64,000 nt of DNA, taken from the NCBI GenBank assembly GCA_963082875.1, contig OY720102.1, positions 4,836,001 through 4,900,000 on the forward strand. The letters are read 5' to 3'. Below the pieces are notes generated by a model. It did not search any database. It was given only the letters and a program-made list of their open reading frames with translations, and was not told the DNA's origin. The position numbers and the translations under genes were made by a program. Source of the DNA: Corella eumyota. Its lineage: Eukaryota > Chordata > Ascidiacea > Phlebobranchia > Corellidae. This document shows, in pieces, positions 10,488 to 24,300 of the stretch (positions are counted from its first letter, which is position 1; every line of letters begins with the position of its first letter).

Positions 10488-12361
10488 GTCAGTTTAAAAG
10501 CTTAAATTTAAGCTATAAACGGGGGTTTTATTTTTAAGTTAATTGTGTTTACCTATTTCGTCGACTTTAATTTTGTACGATGTTTTTTAAGTAAATTTAC
10601 TTGCTTTTGTAATTTATTTATGATGTACAATTTAGCCCAATCTGGTGATACTATCGAACTGCTGATGCTATATCCTTATTTTTGTATATGACCCCTGCAA
10701 TAATTTATTCGCAAATATTCTTTTTTAAATATTGATCTGTACTTATACAGTTGCCTGAAATGTTATAACAATATGCACTTCACATTAAAATTCGTACAGA
10801 AGCTGATAATACCAGAGTATAATTTTATGCTGAAGATGCATAATAATATCATTTTTATCAATTTTAATTATTCTAGAGATTTTTAATAAATTTTAAAAAG
10901 TACGAGTATAGATAACATGTTTTAAAATGTGTAATTTACTACCCCACAATAAGAAATTTATATATGTTTTATTTTTTTTGATTTACATGTTTTAACTCAT
11001 CAATTAATAAAGAAAAGGGGTGAATTGAAATGTACTTTATTGCATTGTGGATAGCTTTTAAAACAAAGCGCGATGTTTTTTTTAATTTAAAAATTACCTC
11101 TTGGATTCTAAAATACGCGATAAATATAGTTTTAAAGCTTTAACTTGACTAAATATTTTGAATTAGTAAAAATGAGAGTTTACTTAACTTGGCATAAAAG
11201 TTTTAGTTATTTTAAAAAAAACATTAACATTCATTTTGGCTTGGTCCAGCTAACTTCGTTATCGAAATTTTTCCCAGTTACTCGATATTTTTAACTTTTG
11301 TTCAAAAAAAATTTTAAATAAGAAAAAAAATTCCAACTGGTTGCCGTTTATTGTATAAACTAATATACACAATGAGATGCAGCAGGCTTAAAAACCGCAA
11401 GATGACTTGAGCTTTTTCGTAATGAAACCCAATACTGCGTAAAAAAGCAAAATCAAAGATAGAAACTATTTGGTTATTAATTTTTCCAAAATTAGAATTT
11501 CTTAATTATTATTCCTACGCATTTGCAACACGCAGTCAGTAAGCTTTTGATCTTTTATTTATTTCTTTATTTTTTTAGATAACGTTTTACACACCGCTGA
11601 CCCAGCTAATAATAAAAGCTGTAATGTCAAACAACAACCGCGGCACGGGTTTTGTAAAACCCCCGTAAATTATTCACAAAAAACTTCTCTGCTGACAGAA
11701 AAATAGAATTTAGGCTGTTTATTAACGCGACCCTTATTGTGTTTGTGGCATTGCTCATATATTAGCAGTTAATTAGGCAGACAATTAAATGTTTTAAAAG
11801 ATAGTTTTTTTTACAATCATCAAAAACTGATCTATCTGCATATTACCCTAATATCAGGCTTGAGTAATTAGATAGGCTTACTTATGCTGTTTTGAAGATT
11901 TTTGTTGTGAGTTCAAGTTTGTCAAAAAAAATCAGTTTCGTCTACAAATTAACGTCGATGCTACTTCAATGAATTTACCCATAACGATTTACGCAGAAAC
12001 CAAGTATTCTAAAATAGGAAAGGAGATTCTATTTTGGAATTTAAGAGTTGCCTAGACGATTATGTGAGCCATTAGTTTTCCCCTATTAGTTTGTTTAGAC
12101 GGTTTTATATAGTAACGCTATAGTATTATAAAAATGATGGGAACTGTTGAGCTCTAATGCTCGCTGAAGCAGTAATGTTTTTGGTGTAAAGAGTTAGTCA
12201 TTAACCCAATCTCGTGGGTTAGTGAAGAATATCGAGATTATGATATATCAAAAGTTAAACTAAATTGGTATAACTATATTTTATTAGTTTTTAGAAAACA
12301 AAATTTTAAGCATTGCTGAAAAAGTAATTTTTTCAATTAAAGCGTCTTTGACGCTGTTAAA
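10488..12361. other. 3' flank of the PH gene and upstream region of receptor gene A
   Basis: No coding exon seen. Two candidate poly(A) signals for the PH gene occur at 10885-10890 and 11006-11011. A strong acceptor (TTTTTAG at 12288-12294) lies 68 bases before the gene A start codon and may be a 5' UTR or trans-splice acceptor. A 6-bp perfect hairpin, AGCGTC-ttt-GACGCT, lies at 12341-12355, six bases before that ATG. Confidence 0.45.
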
Positions 12362-15300
12362 ATGATTTGGGCCATTAGTCAAATCTTGGTTTCGCTCGCA
12401 TTGGTTGTTCAGGTTCACGGTCAAAACTTTTCTGCCTACAATGAAGTCGGTAAGTAAACAACCCTGCGATGTTTTTGAAGTCAGGCGCGAATAAATTAAC
12501 AAAAATCAAACTTTTTAGTTTTGACGAAAATAATTTTTAAATTAAAACGAATTTGGTAGTATAGGTAATGTATACCGGCAGCGTAGTGTAGTAGTAAGAA
12601 CTCTTGCTACACCACCATGAGGTCGTGGGTACAATCCCCACTGCTCTCATGCTGTAGCGCCTTTGAGTAAGGCACTATAAACGGTATGAACTCCTGCTGA
12701 GCCTGCACTTAAGCAACAGAATAATTTTCGGGCAATTATAATCTATATAATATCCCAAAACTAAAGGCAACTTAAGACTGGGTCGGAGTAACTGAGTAAC
12801 TCTATGTTTAGGTCGCGCATTCGACCTTCCCACATCGAGGATAACGATATATACAAAAAAAATGACTTGATTCGGTAGCTTATTAAAAGCACGTGTTATG
12901 ATTAAAGCATACCGACTAATTTTTGAATTACTTTATGCATAGTGAAATAGGTTTTATGTTTTTCGAGAGGTAAACGGTGTTTATTGTCAAGCTTTTAAGT
13001 CCATGCTTTTCGTAGCGCAGCAAATAGTTTAATTGATTCAGTTTAAACGAAAAGCCTTCGGATCGTAATCCAATATCATTGCCCATTACCTTGATACCTT
13101 GGCAGACAATTTTTGTTGTTATTAATTAGTTTCATTACTAAAACAAGGTAACTCTTAAACGTTGCATTTTAAATTTTATTTTTTATTAAAAACAAGCTTG
13201 TTTATGTCTTGAACCTTTCAGAGCAATTTGCATGCCTACCTGGAGAAACCACAGGTCAATTTGCTTTGGAGGAGAGCTTCGAACTTATTAGATTAAACAC
13301 AAGCACTGGACAACTACTTTCGCCTTGCTACCCAATGAACTACACAGGATTAATAGACGGATCCACAAGTTCAAAACTTTGGGTTGTCAATGCAACATCT
13401 AATGAAAATTTACCCGTTGCAGGTCAGGCATTCAAAATCGTTACAATGTATTAGCCTAATATAACGATTTTTTCTAATATTTAAATAGGTTACCGATTGA
13501 CGATCAGAGTATTACCAGCCATCCAAAATGGGATTTTTTTCTTTGTTGGAATTTCATTTACGCAAGCTTCTTCAGAACTTGTGATCCCAACTGGGTAAAT
13601 CATTGCTTTTAGATAACTAAAAATCAACATTTGATATACTCTAATTTACAAAATACGTGAAAGGAGTACTTGGTACTTTTTTAATACACTCTAAATCTTA
13701 AAACATCAGAATTAAAGGCCCATAGCTGTCCTTTTTTATTTAAAAGTTAATATTTTAATTTTAATATTAAAAAAAATTAACGATTTTCAAATTTGCTATT
13801 TTAAAGTTAGTATTCCCCCGTTTTGTGAATACTTCCTGGTGATTTTAGTGTGCCCACGTGCGTTTGCTAACCAGTTTTATAAAAATAAAATTTAAGAAAA
13901 ATTAAAATATAAACACATTTTTTATTACATTATACAGACAATTGGTAGGCTATTTAGTAAGAATTAAAAATACTTAAATTATTAGGGAGATCGTAATTAC
14001 TCAAGGTGAAACTGTTAGGACACAGTTCAACAATTCATTGTTTGACCTTAATATTGGAGATGAGCTTGACTTGGAGTCTTCTATTTTATTTGCAGATTTT
14101 ATCACTTTTTCCAACAGCACAAATACAGCTTTTCAAATAGATTATCAGACTGGTACGTACCGTTTTACCTTTTCATGTGTTTAATATTAGTTTTTGTGAC
14201 CTTTCCTAAAAATTAATGCTAATTGAGCTAACTGTAGAATACTATTAGTGTAAAGTAGAGTAGTGGCTACACTTTACAATATTAAGTTATTGTTAGAATT
14301 TTCAAAATAACCTTGTCATTTTGGCCTTACATTTGGTGCACAACGTTGCAAACTTCCACTGATAAAAGACAATCAGCATTTATAACTGGTATAACTGGTA
14401 AAATGTCTATATTTTACAAAACTATCAAAGACAACTCTTGACTGGGTTAGAGAACAATTGTTACTGTGAGTTTGGCTCGTGAAGTCAGCATTTTCAAACA
14501 AAAAAAAGGTATACAAATATGTCATTAATATTTTATTAGTTTTTAAGGTAACCTGTTGAAAAAACTTTTAATTTTAGATTTTGACCAATGTAACCTGACT
14601 AATTTTTGTGAAAATAATGGAAACTGTTCTAGGAATGGATTTCAAAACTATATTTGTTCTTGTGAGGCCGGTTTCGAAGGATCTAATTGTCAATATGGTA
14701 AACAAATTTGATGATACAAGTTAAAATATAGATAAGCGTATTGCAAAATCACATATTGTTTTATAAATCACCGCTAGCGTGGTGTAGTGGTAAGAACACT
14801 TGCTACACCTTACATGAGGTCGTGGGTTCAATCCCCACTGATCTCATGCTGTAGCGCTCTTCAGTAAGGCACTATAAACATGTAAACTCCTGCTAAGCCA
14901 ATACTTAATTCGCAGCAAAGTGTCAAATTACACAGACATTTATTAACTAAAAAAATTGATGTGGAAGTTCATATAAATATTTTAACTTGGAATTCTAACT
15001 GAACAATTCAGTAAATTATTACTCAAATTATTTAAATTTGCTACAAATAAGTGTATTTCTCTGACACAATACTGTAATATTATTACTATTATACAGATAT
15101 TAATGAATGTACTCGAGGGTCACACAACTGTGATGATATTGCTATATGTACAAACACAATTGGTTCATTTACTTGTACTTGCACACCTGGATATACTGGT
15201 GATGGAGTAAACTGCACGGATATCAATGAATGTTTTTTAATGACAGACAATTGTGATTTAAATGCTACTTGTACAAACACTGATGGATCGTTTACTTGTG

Positions 15301-18300
15301 CTTGCAATACTGGATATACTGGCAATGGAGTAAACTGCACAGACATTAATGAATGTTTTTTAATGACAGACAATTGCAATGATAATGCAAATTGTACAAA
15401 CACAAATGGATCGTTTACTTGTCCTTGCAATACTGGATACACTGGCGATGGAGTAAACTGCACAGACATTAATGAATGTTTTTTAATGACAGACAATTGC
15501 AATGATAATGCAAATTGTACAAACACAATTGGATCATTTACTTGTGCTTGCAATACTGGATACATTGGTAATGGAGTAAACTGCACAGACATAAATGAAT
15601 GTTTTTCAATGACAGACAATTGCAATGATAATGCTACTTGTACAAACACAGATGGATCGTTTACTTGTGCTTGTAATACTGGATACACTGGTGATGGTAT
15701 AAATTGCACAGATATAGATGAATGTAGCTTTATGACAGACAATTGCGATTTAAATGCAAATTGTACGAACACAAATGGATCATTTACTTGTGCTTGTAAT
15801 GCTGGATACACTGGCGATGGAGTAAACTGCAATGATATAAATGAATGTACTTTAATGACAGACAATTGTAGTGATGGTAATGCTACTTGTACAAACACAA
15901 ATGGATCATTTACTTGTGCTTGCAATACTGGATACACTGGTGATGGAGTATATTGCACAGACGTAAATGAGTGTAGCTTTATCACAGACAATTGTGATTT
16001 AAATGCTAATTGTACAAACACAGATGGATCATTTACTTGTGCTTGCAATACTGGATACACTGGCAATGGAGTAAACTGCACAGACATCAATGAATGTTTT
16101 CTAATGACAGACATTTGTGCTTTAAATGCAAATTGTACCAACACAAATGGATCATTTACTTGTGTTTGCAATACTGGATACACTGGTGATGGAGTAAACT
16201 GCACAGATATAAATGAATGTTTTTTAATGACAGACAATTGCAGTGATAATGCTACTTGTACAAACACAAATGGATCATTTACTTGTGCTTGCAATAGTGG
16301 ATATACTGGTGATGGTATAAATTGCACAGATATAGATGAATGTAGCTTTAAGACAAACAATTGCGATTTAAATGCAAATTGTACAAACACTATTGGATCG
16401 TTTACTTGTGCTTGCAATACTGGATACACTGGTGATGGAGTGAACTGCAATGATATAAATGAATGTACTTTAATGACAGACGATTGTGATATAAATGCAA
16501 ATTGTACGAACACAGATGGATCATTTACTTGTTCTTGCAATACTGGATACACTGGTGATGGAGTAAATTGCACAGATATAGATGAATGTAGCTTTATGAC
16601 AGACAATTGCGATTTAAATGCAAATTGTACAAACACAAATGGATCATTTACTTGTGCTTGCAATACTGGATACACTGGTGATGGTATAAATTGCACAGAT
16701 ATAGATGAATGTAGCTTTATGACAGACAATTGCGATTTAAATGCAAATTGTACAAACACTATTGGATCGTTTACTTGTGCTTGCAATACTGGATACACTG
16801 GTGATGAAGTGAACTGCAATGATATAAATGAATGTACTTTAATGACAGACGATTGTGATATAAATGCAAATTGTACGAACACAGATGGATCATTTACTTG
16901 TGCTTGCAATACTGGATACACTGGTGATGGAGTGAACTGCAATGATATAAATGAATGTACTTTAATGACAGACGATTGTGATATAAATGCAAATTGTACG
17001 AACACAGATGGATCATTTACTTGTGCTTGCAATACTGGATACACTGGTGATGGTATAAATTGCACAGATATAGATGAATGTAGCTTTATGACAGACAATT
17101 GCGATTTAAATGCAAATTGTATGAACACAAATGGATCATTTACTTGTGCTTGCAATACTGGATACACTGGTGATGGTATAAATTGCACAGATATAGATGA
17201 ATGTAGCTTTATGACAGACAATTGCGATTTAAATGCAAATTGTACCAACACAGATGGATCATTTACTTGTGCTTGCAATACTGGATACACTGGCAATGGA
17301 GTAAATTGCACAGATATAGATGAATGTAGCTTTATGACAGACAATTGCGATTTAAATGCAAATTGTACAAACACAGTTGGATCTTTTACTTGTGCTTGCA
17401 ATACTGGATACACTGGTGATGGAGTAAACTGCACAGACATTAATGAATGTTTTTTAATGACAGACAATTGCAGTGATAACGCAACTTGTACAAACACAAA
17501 TGGATCGTTTACTTGTGCTTGCAATACTGGATATACTGGTGATGGAGTAAACTGCACAGACATAAATGAATGTTTTTTAATGACAGACAATTGCAGTGAT
17601 AACGCAACTTGTACAAACACAAATGGATCGTTTACTTGTGCTTGCAATACTGGATATACTGGTGATGGAGTAAACTGCACAGACATAAATGAATGTTTTT
17701 TAATGACAGACAATTGCAGTGATAACGCTACTTGTACAAACACAAATGGATCGTTTACTTGTGCTTGCAATATTGGGTATACTGGCAATGGTGTGAACTG
17801 CACAGACATAAATGAATGTTTTTTAATGACAGGCAATTGTCATTCGAATGCACTGTGTACAAACACAAATGGATCGTTTACTTGTGCTTGCAATACTGGA
17901 TATACTGGTGATGGAGTAAACTGCACAGACATAAATGAATGTGTTTTAATAACAGACAATTGTGATTCAAATGCAAATTGTACAAACACATTTGGTTCAT
18001 TTACTTGTGCTTGCAATACTGGATATACCGGTGATGGAATAAACTGCACAGACATAAATGAATGTTTTTTAATGACAGACAATTGCAGTGATAATGCTAC
18101 TTGTGCAAACACAAATGGATCGTTTACTTGTGCTTGCAATACTGGATATACCGGTGATGGAGTAAACTGCACAGACATAAATGAATGTTTTTTATTGACA
18201 GACAATTGCAGTGATAATGCTACTTGTGCAAACACAAATGGATCGTTTACTTGTGCTTGCAATACTGGATACACTGGCAATGGTGTGAACTGCACAGACA

Positions 18301-21300
18301 TAAATGAATGTTTTTTAATGACAGGCAATTGTGATTCGAATGCACTGTGTACAAACACAAATGGATCGTTTACTTGTGCTTGCAATACTGGATATACTGG
18401 TGATGGAGTAAACTGCACAGACATAAATGAATGTTTTTTAATGACAGACAATTGTGATTCAACTGCAAATTGTACAAACACATTTGGTTCATTTACTTGT
18501 GCTTGCAATACTGGATACACTGGCGATGGAGTGAACTGCACAGACATAAATGAATGTTTTTTATTGACAGACAATTGCAGTGATAACGCTACTTGTACAA
18601 ACACAAATGGATCATTTGCTTGTGCTTGCAATACTGGATATACTGGCGATGGAATAAACTGCCCAGACACAAATGAATGTTTTTTAATTACAGACAATTG
18701 CAGTGATAACGCTACTTGTACAAACACAAATGGATCATTTACTTGTGCTTGCAATAGTGGATATACTGGTGATGGTATAAATTGCACAGATATAGATGAA
18801 TGTAGCTTTATGACAAACAATTGCGATTTAAATGCAAATTGTACAAACACAGATGGATCATTTACTTGTGCTTGTAATACTGGATACACTGGCAATGGTG
18901 TCAACTGCAATGATATAAATGAATGTACTTTAATGACAGACAATTGTAGTGATAGTAATGCTACTTGTACAAACACTATTGGATCGTTTACTTGTGCTTG
19001 CAATACTGGATACACTGGTGATGGAGTGAACTGCAATGATATAAATGAATGTACTTTAATGACAGACAATTGCGATTTAAATGCAAATTGTACAAACACA
19101 ATTGGATCATTTACTTGTGCTTGCAATACTGGATACACTGGCAATGGTGTCAACTGCAATGATATAAATGAATGTACTTTAATGACAGACATCTGCAGCG
19201 ATAATGCTACTTGTACAAACACAAATGGATCATTTACTTGTGCTTGCAATGTTGGATACACTGGCAATGGAGTAAACTGCACAGACATCAATGAATGTTT
19301 TCTAATGACAGACATTTGTGCTTTAAATGCAAATTGTACCAACACAAATGGATCATTTACTTGTGTTTGCAATACTGGATACACTGGTGATGGAGTAAAC
19401 TGCACAGATATAAATGAATGTTTTTTAATGACAGACAATTGCAGTGATAATGCTACTTGTACAAACACAAATGGATCATTTACTTGTGCTTGCAATAGTG
19501 GATATACTGGTGCTGGTATAAATTGCACAGATATAGATGAATGTAGCTTTAAGACAAACAATTGCGATTTAAATGCAAATTGTACAAACACTATTGGATC
19601 GTTTACTTGTGCTTGCAATACTGGATACACTGGTGATGGAGTGAACTGCAATGATATAAATGAATGTACTTTAATGACAGACGATTGTGATATAAATGCA
19701 AATTGTACGAACACAGATGGATCATTTACTTGTGCTTGCAATACTGGATACACTGGTGATGGAGTAAATTGCAGAGATATAGATGAATGTAGCTTTATGA
19801 CAGACAATTGCGATTTAAATGCAAATTGTACGAACACAAATGGATCATTTACTTGTGCTTGCAATACTGGATACACTGGTGATAGTATAAATTGCACAGA
19901 TATAGATGAATGTAGCTTTATGACAGACAATTGCGATTTAAATGCAAATTGTACAAACACTATTGGATCGTTTACTTGTGCTTGCAATACTGGATACACT
20001 GGTGATGAAGTGAACTGCAATGATATAAATGAATGTACTTTAATGACAGACGATTGTGATATAAATGCAAATTGTACGAACACAGATGGATCATTTACTT
20101 GTGCTTGCAATACTGGATACACTGGTGATGGAGTGAACTGCAATGATATAAATGAATGTACTTTAATGACAGACGATTGTGATATAAATGCAAATTGTAC
20201 GAACACAGATGGATCATTTACTTGTGCTTGCAATACTGGATACACTGGTGATGGTATAAATTGCACAGATATCGATGAATGTACTTTAATGACAAACAAT
20301 TGTGATTTAGATGCAAATTGTACAAACACAGATGGATCATTTACTTGTGCTTGCAATACTGGATACACTGGTGATGGTATAAATTGCACAGATATCGATG
20401 AATGTACTTTAATGACAAACAATTGTGATTTAGATGCAAATTGTACAAACACAGATGGATCATTTACTTGTGCTTGCAATACTGGATACACTGGTGATGG
20501 TATAAATTGCACAGATATAGATGAATGTAGCTTTATGACAGATAATTGCGATTTAAATGCAAATTGTAGCAACACAAATGGTTCATTTACTTGTGCTTGC
20601 AATACTGGATACACTGGTGATGGAGTAAACTGCACAGATATAAATGAATGTTTTCTAATGACAGACATTTGTGCTTTAAATGCAAATTGTACCAACACAA
20701 ATGGATCATTTACTTGTGTTTGCAATACTGGATACACTGGTGATGGAGTGAACTGCACAGACATAAATGAATGTTTTTTATTGACAGACAATTGCAGTGA
20801 TAATGCTACTTGTACAAACACAAATGGATCATTTACTTGTGCTTGCAATACTGGATATACTGGCGATGGAGTAAACTGCTCAGACATGAATGAATGTTTT
20901 TTATTGACAGACAATTGCAGTGATAATGCTACTTGTACAAACACAAATGGATCGTTTACTTGTGCTTGCAATACTGGATATACTGGTGATGGAGTAAACT
21001 GCACAGACATAAATGAATGTTTTTTAATGACAGACAATTGCTGTGATAATGCTACTTGTACAAACACAAATGGATCGTTTACTTGTGCTTGCAATACTGG
21101 ATATACTGGCAATGGTGTGAACTGCACAGACATAAATGAATGTTTTTTATTGACAGACAATTGCAGTGATAACGCTACTTGTACAAACACAAATGGATCG
21201 TTTACTTGTGCTTGCAATACTGGATATACTGGTGATGGAGTAAACTGCACAGACATAAATGAATGTTTTTTAATGACAGACAATTGCTGTGATAATGCTA

Positions 21301-24300
21301 CTTGTACAAACACAAATGGATCGTTTACTTGTGCTTGCAATACTGGATATACTGGCAATGGTGTGAACTGCACAGACATAAATGAATGTTTTTTATTGAC
21401 AGACAATTGCAGTGATAACGCTACTTGTACAAACACAAATGGATCGTTTACTTGTGCTTGCAATACTGGATATACTGGTGATGGAGTAAACTGCATAGAC
21501 ATAAATGAATGTGTTTTAATGACAGACAATTGTGATTCAAATGCAAATTGTACAAACACATTTGGTTCATTTACTTGTTCTTGCAATAGTGGATACAATG
21601 GCAATGGAGTAAACTGCACAGACATAAATGAATGTTTTTTATTAACAGACAATTGCAGTGATAACGCTACTTGTACAAACACAAATGGATCTTTTACTTG
21701 TGCTTGCAATACTGGATATACTGGCGATGGAGTAAACTGCTCAGACATGAATGAATGTTTTTTATTGACAGACAATTGTAGTGATAATGCTACTTGTACA
21801 AACACAAATGGATCGTTTACTTGTGCTTGCAATACTGGATATACTGGTGATGGAGTAAACTGCACAGACATAAATGAATGTTTTTTAATGACAGACAATT
21901 GCTGTGATAATGCTACTTGTACAAACACAAATGGATCGTTTACTTGTGCTTGCAATACTGGATATACTGGCAATGGTGTGAACTGCACAGACATAAATGA
22001 ATGTTTTTTATTGACAGACAATTGCAGTGATAACGCTACTTGTACAAACACAAATGGATCGTTTACTTGTGCTTGCAATACTGGATATACTGGTGATGGA
22101 GTAAACTGCACAGACATAAATGAATGTTTTTTAATGACAGACAATTGCTGTGATAATGCTACTTGTACAAACACAAATGGATCGTTTACTTGTGCTTGCA
22201 ATACTGGATATACTGGCAATGGTGTGAACTGCACAGACATAAATGAATGTTTTTTATTGACAGACAATTGCAGTGATAACGCTACTTGTACAAACACAAA
22301 TGGATCGTTTACTTGTGCTTGCAATACTGGATATACTGGTGATGGAGTAAACTGCATAGACATAAATGAATGTGTTTTAATGACAGACAATTGTGATTCA
22401 AATGCAAATTGTACAAACACATTTGGTTCATTTACTTGTTCTTGCAATAGTGGATACAATGGCAATGGAGTAAACTGCACAGACATAAATGAATGTTTTT
22501 TAATGACAGACGATTGCAGTGATAATGCTACTTGTACAAACACAAATGGATCGTTTACTTGTGCTTGCAATACTGGATTTACTGGTGATGGAGTAAACTG
22601 CACAGACATAAATGAATGTTTTTTATTAACAGACAATTGCAGTGATAACGCTACTTGTACAAACACAAATGGATCTTTTACTTGTGCTTGCAATACTGGA
22701 TATACTGGTGATGGAGTAAACTGCACAGACATAAATGAATGTTTTTTAATGACAGGCAATTGTGATTCGAATGCACTGTGTACAAACACAAATGGAATGT
22801 TTACTTGTGCTTGCAATACTGGATATACTGGTGATGGAGTAAACTGCACAGACATAAATGAATGTTTTTTAATGACAGACAATTGTGATTCAACTGCAAA
22901 TTGTACAAACACATTTGGTTCATTTACTTGTGCTTGCAATACTGGATACACTGGCGATGGAGTGAACTGCACAGACATAAATGAATGTTTTTTAATGACA
23001 GGCAATTGTGATTCGAATGCACTGTGTACAAACACAAATGGAATGTTTACTTGTGCTTGCAATACTGGATATACTGGTGATGGAGTAAACTGCACAGACA
23101 TAAATGAATGTTTTTTAATGACAGACAATTGTGATTCAACTGCAAATTGTACAAACACATTTGGTTCATTTACTTGTGCTTGCAATACTGGATACACTGG
23201 CGATGGAGTGAACTGCACAGACATAAATGAATGTTTTTTAATGACAGACGATTGCAGTGATAACGCTACTTGTACAAACAAAAATGGATCGTTTACCTGT
23301 GCTTGCAATACTGGATATACCGGTGATGGAATAAACTGCACAGACATAAATGAATGTTTTTTAATGACAGACAATTGCAGTGATAACGCTACTTGTACAA
23401 ACACAAATGGATCGTTTACTTGTGCTTGCAATACTGGATACACTGGCAATGGTGTGAACTGCACAGACATAAATGAATGTTTTTTAATGACAGGCAATTG
23501 TGATTCGAATGCACTGTGTATAAACACAAATGGATCGTTTACTTGTGCTTGCAATACTGGATACACTGGCAATGGTGTGAACTGCACAGACATAAATGAA
23601 TGTTTTTTAATGGCAGACAATTGCAGTGATAACGCTACTTGTACAAACACAAATGGATCATTTGCTTGTGCTTGCAATACTGGATATACTGGCGATGGAG
23701 TAAACTGCACAGACATAAATGAATGTTTTTTAATGACAGACAATTGCAGTGATAATGCTACTTGTACAAACACAAATGGATCGTTTACTTGTGCTTGCAA
23801 TACTGGATATACCGGTGATGGAGTAAACTGCACAGACATAAATGAATGTTTTTTATTGACAGACAATTGCAGTAATAATGCTACTTGTGCAAACACAAAT
23901 GGATCATTTACTTGTGCTTGCAATACTGGATATACTGGTGATGGAGTAAACTGCACAGACATAAATGAATGTTTTTTATTGACAGACAATTGCAGTGATA
24001 ACGCTACTTGTACAAACACAAATGGATCGTTTACCTGTGCTTGCAATACTGGATATACCGGTGATGGAATAAACTGCACAGACATAAATGAATGTTTTTT
24101 AATGACAGACAATTGCAGTGATAATGCTACTTGTGCAAACACAAATGGATCATTTACTTGTGCTTGCAATACTGGATATACCGGTGATGGAGTAAACTGC
24201 ACAGACATAAATGAATGTTTTTTAATGACAGGCAATTGTCATTCGAATGCACTGTGTACAAACACAAATGGATCGTTTACTTGTGCTTGCAATACTGGAT

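Larger units (their letters stand above)
12362..14697 (+). other. Gene A N-terminus: signal peptide, CUB-like domain, first EGF (exons 1-5)
   Basis: Exon 1 encodes a signal peptide (MIWAISQILVSLALVVQVHG). Exons 2-4 encode a domain with IRLNTSTGQLLSPCYPMNY and LWVVNAT, the GxLxSPxYPxxY...WxVxA pattern of CUB domains, but with few cysteines, so I call it CUB-like. Exon 5 is a stand-alone EGF (DFDQCNLTNFCENNGNC through EGSNCQYG). All introns around it are phase 1 except the one inside the CUB-like part. Gene B shows the same exons in the same phases with much amino-acid divergence. Confidence 0.75.

Noticed and set aside
12575-12862. Genuine tRNA genes at the GTGGTGTAGTGGTAAGAAC...GGTTCAATCCCC motifs
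   Set aside because: The motifs lie at the head of a longer dispersed element with a shared body and A-rich tail, and no full cloverleaf with matching acceptor stem is present.
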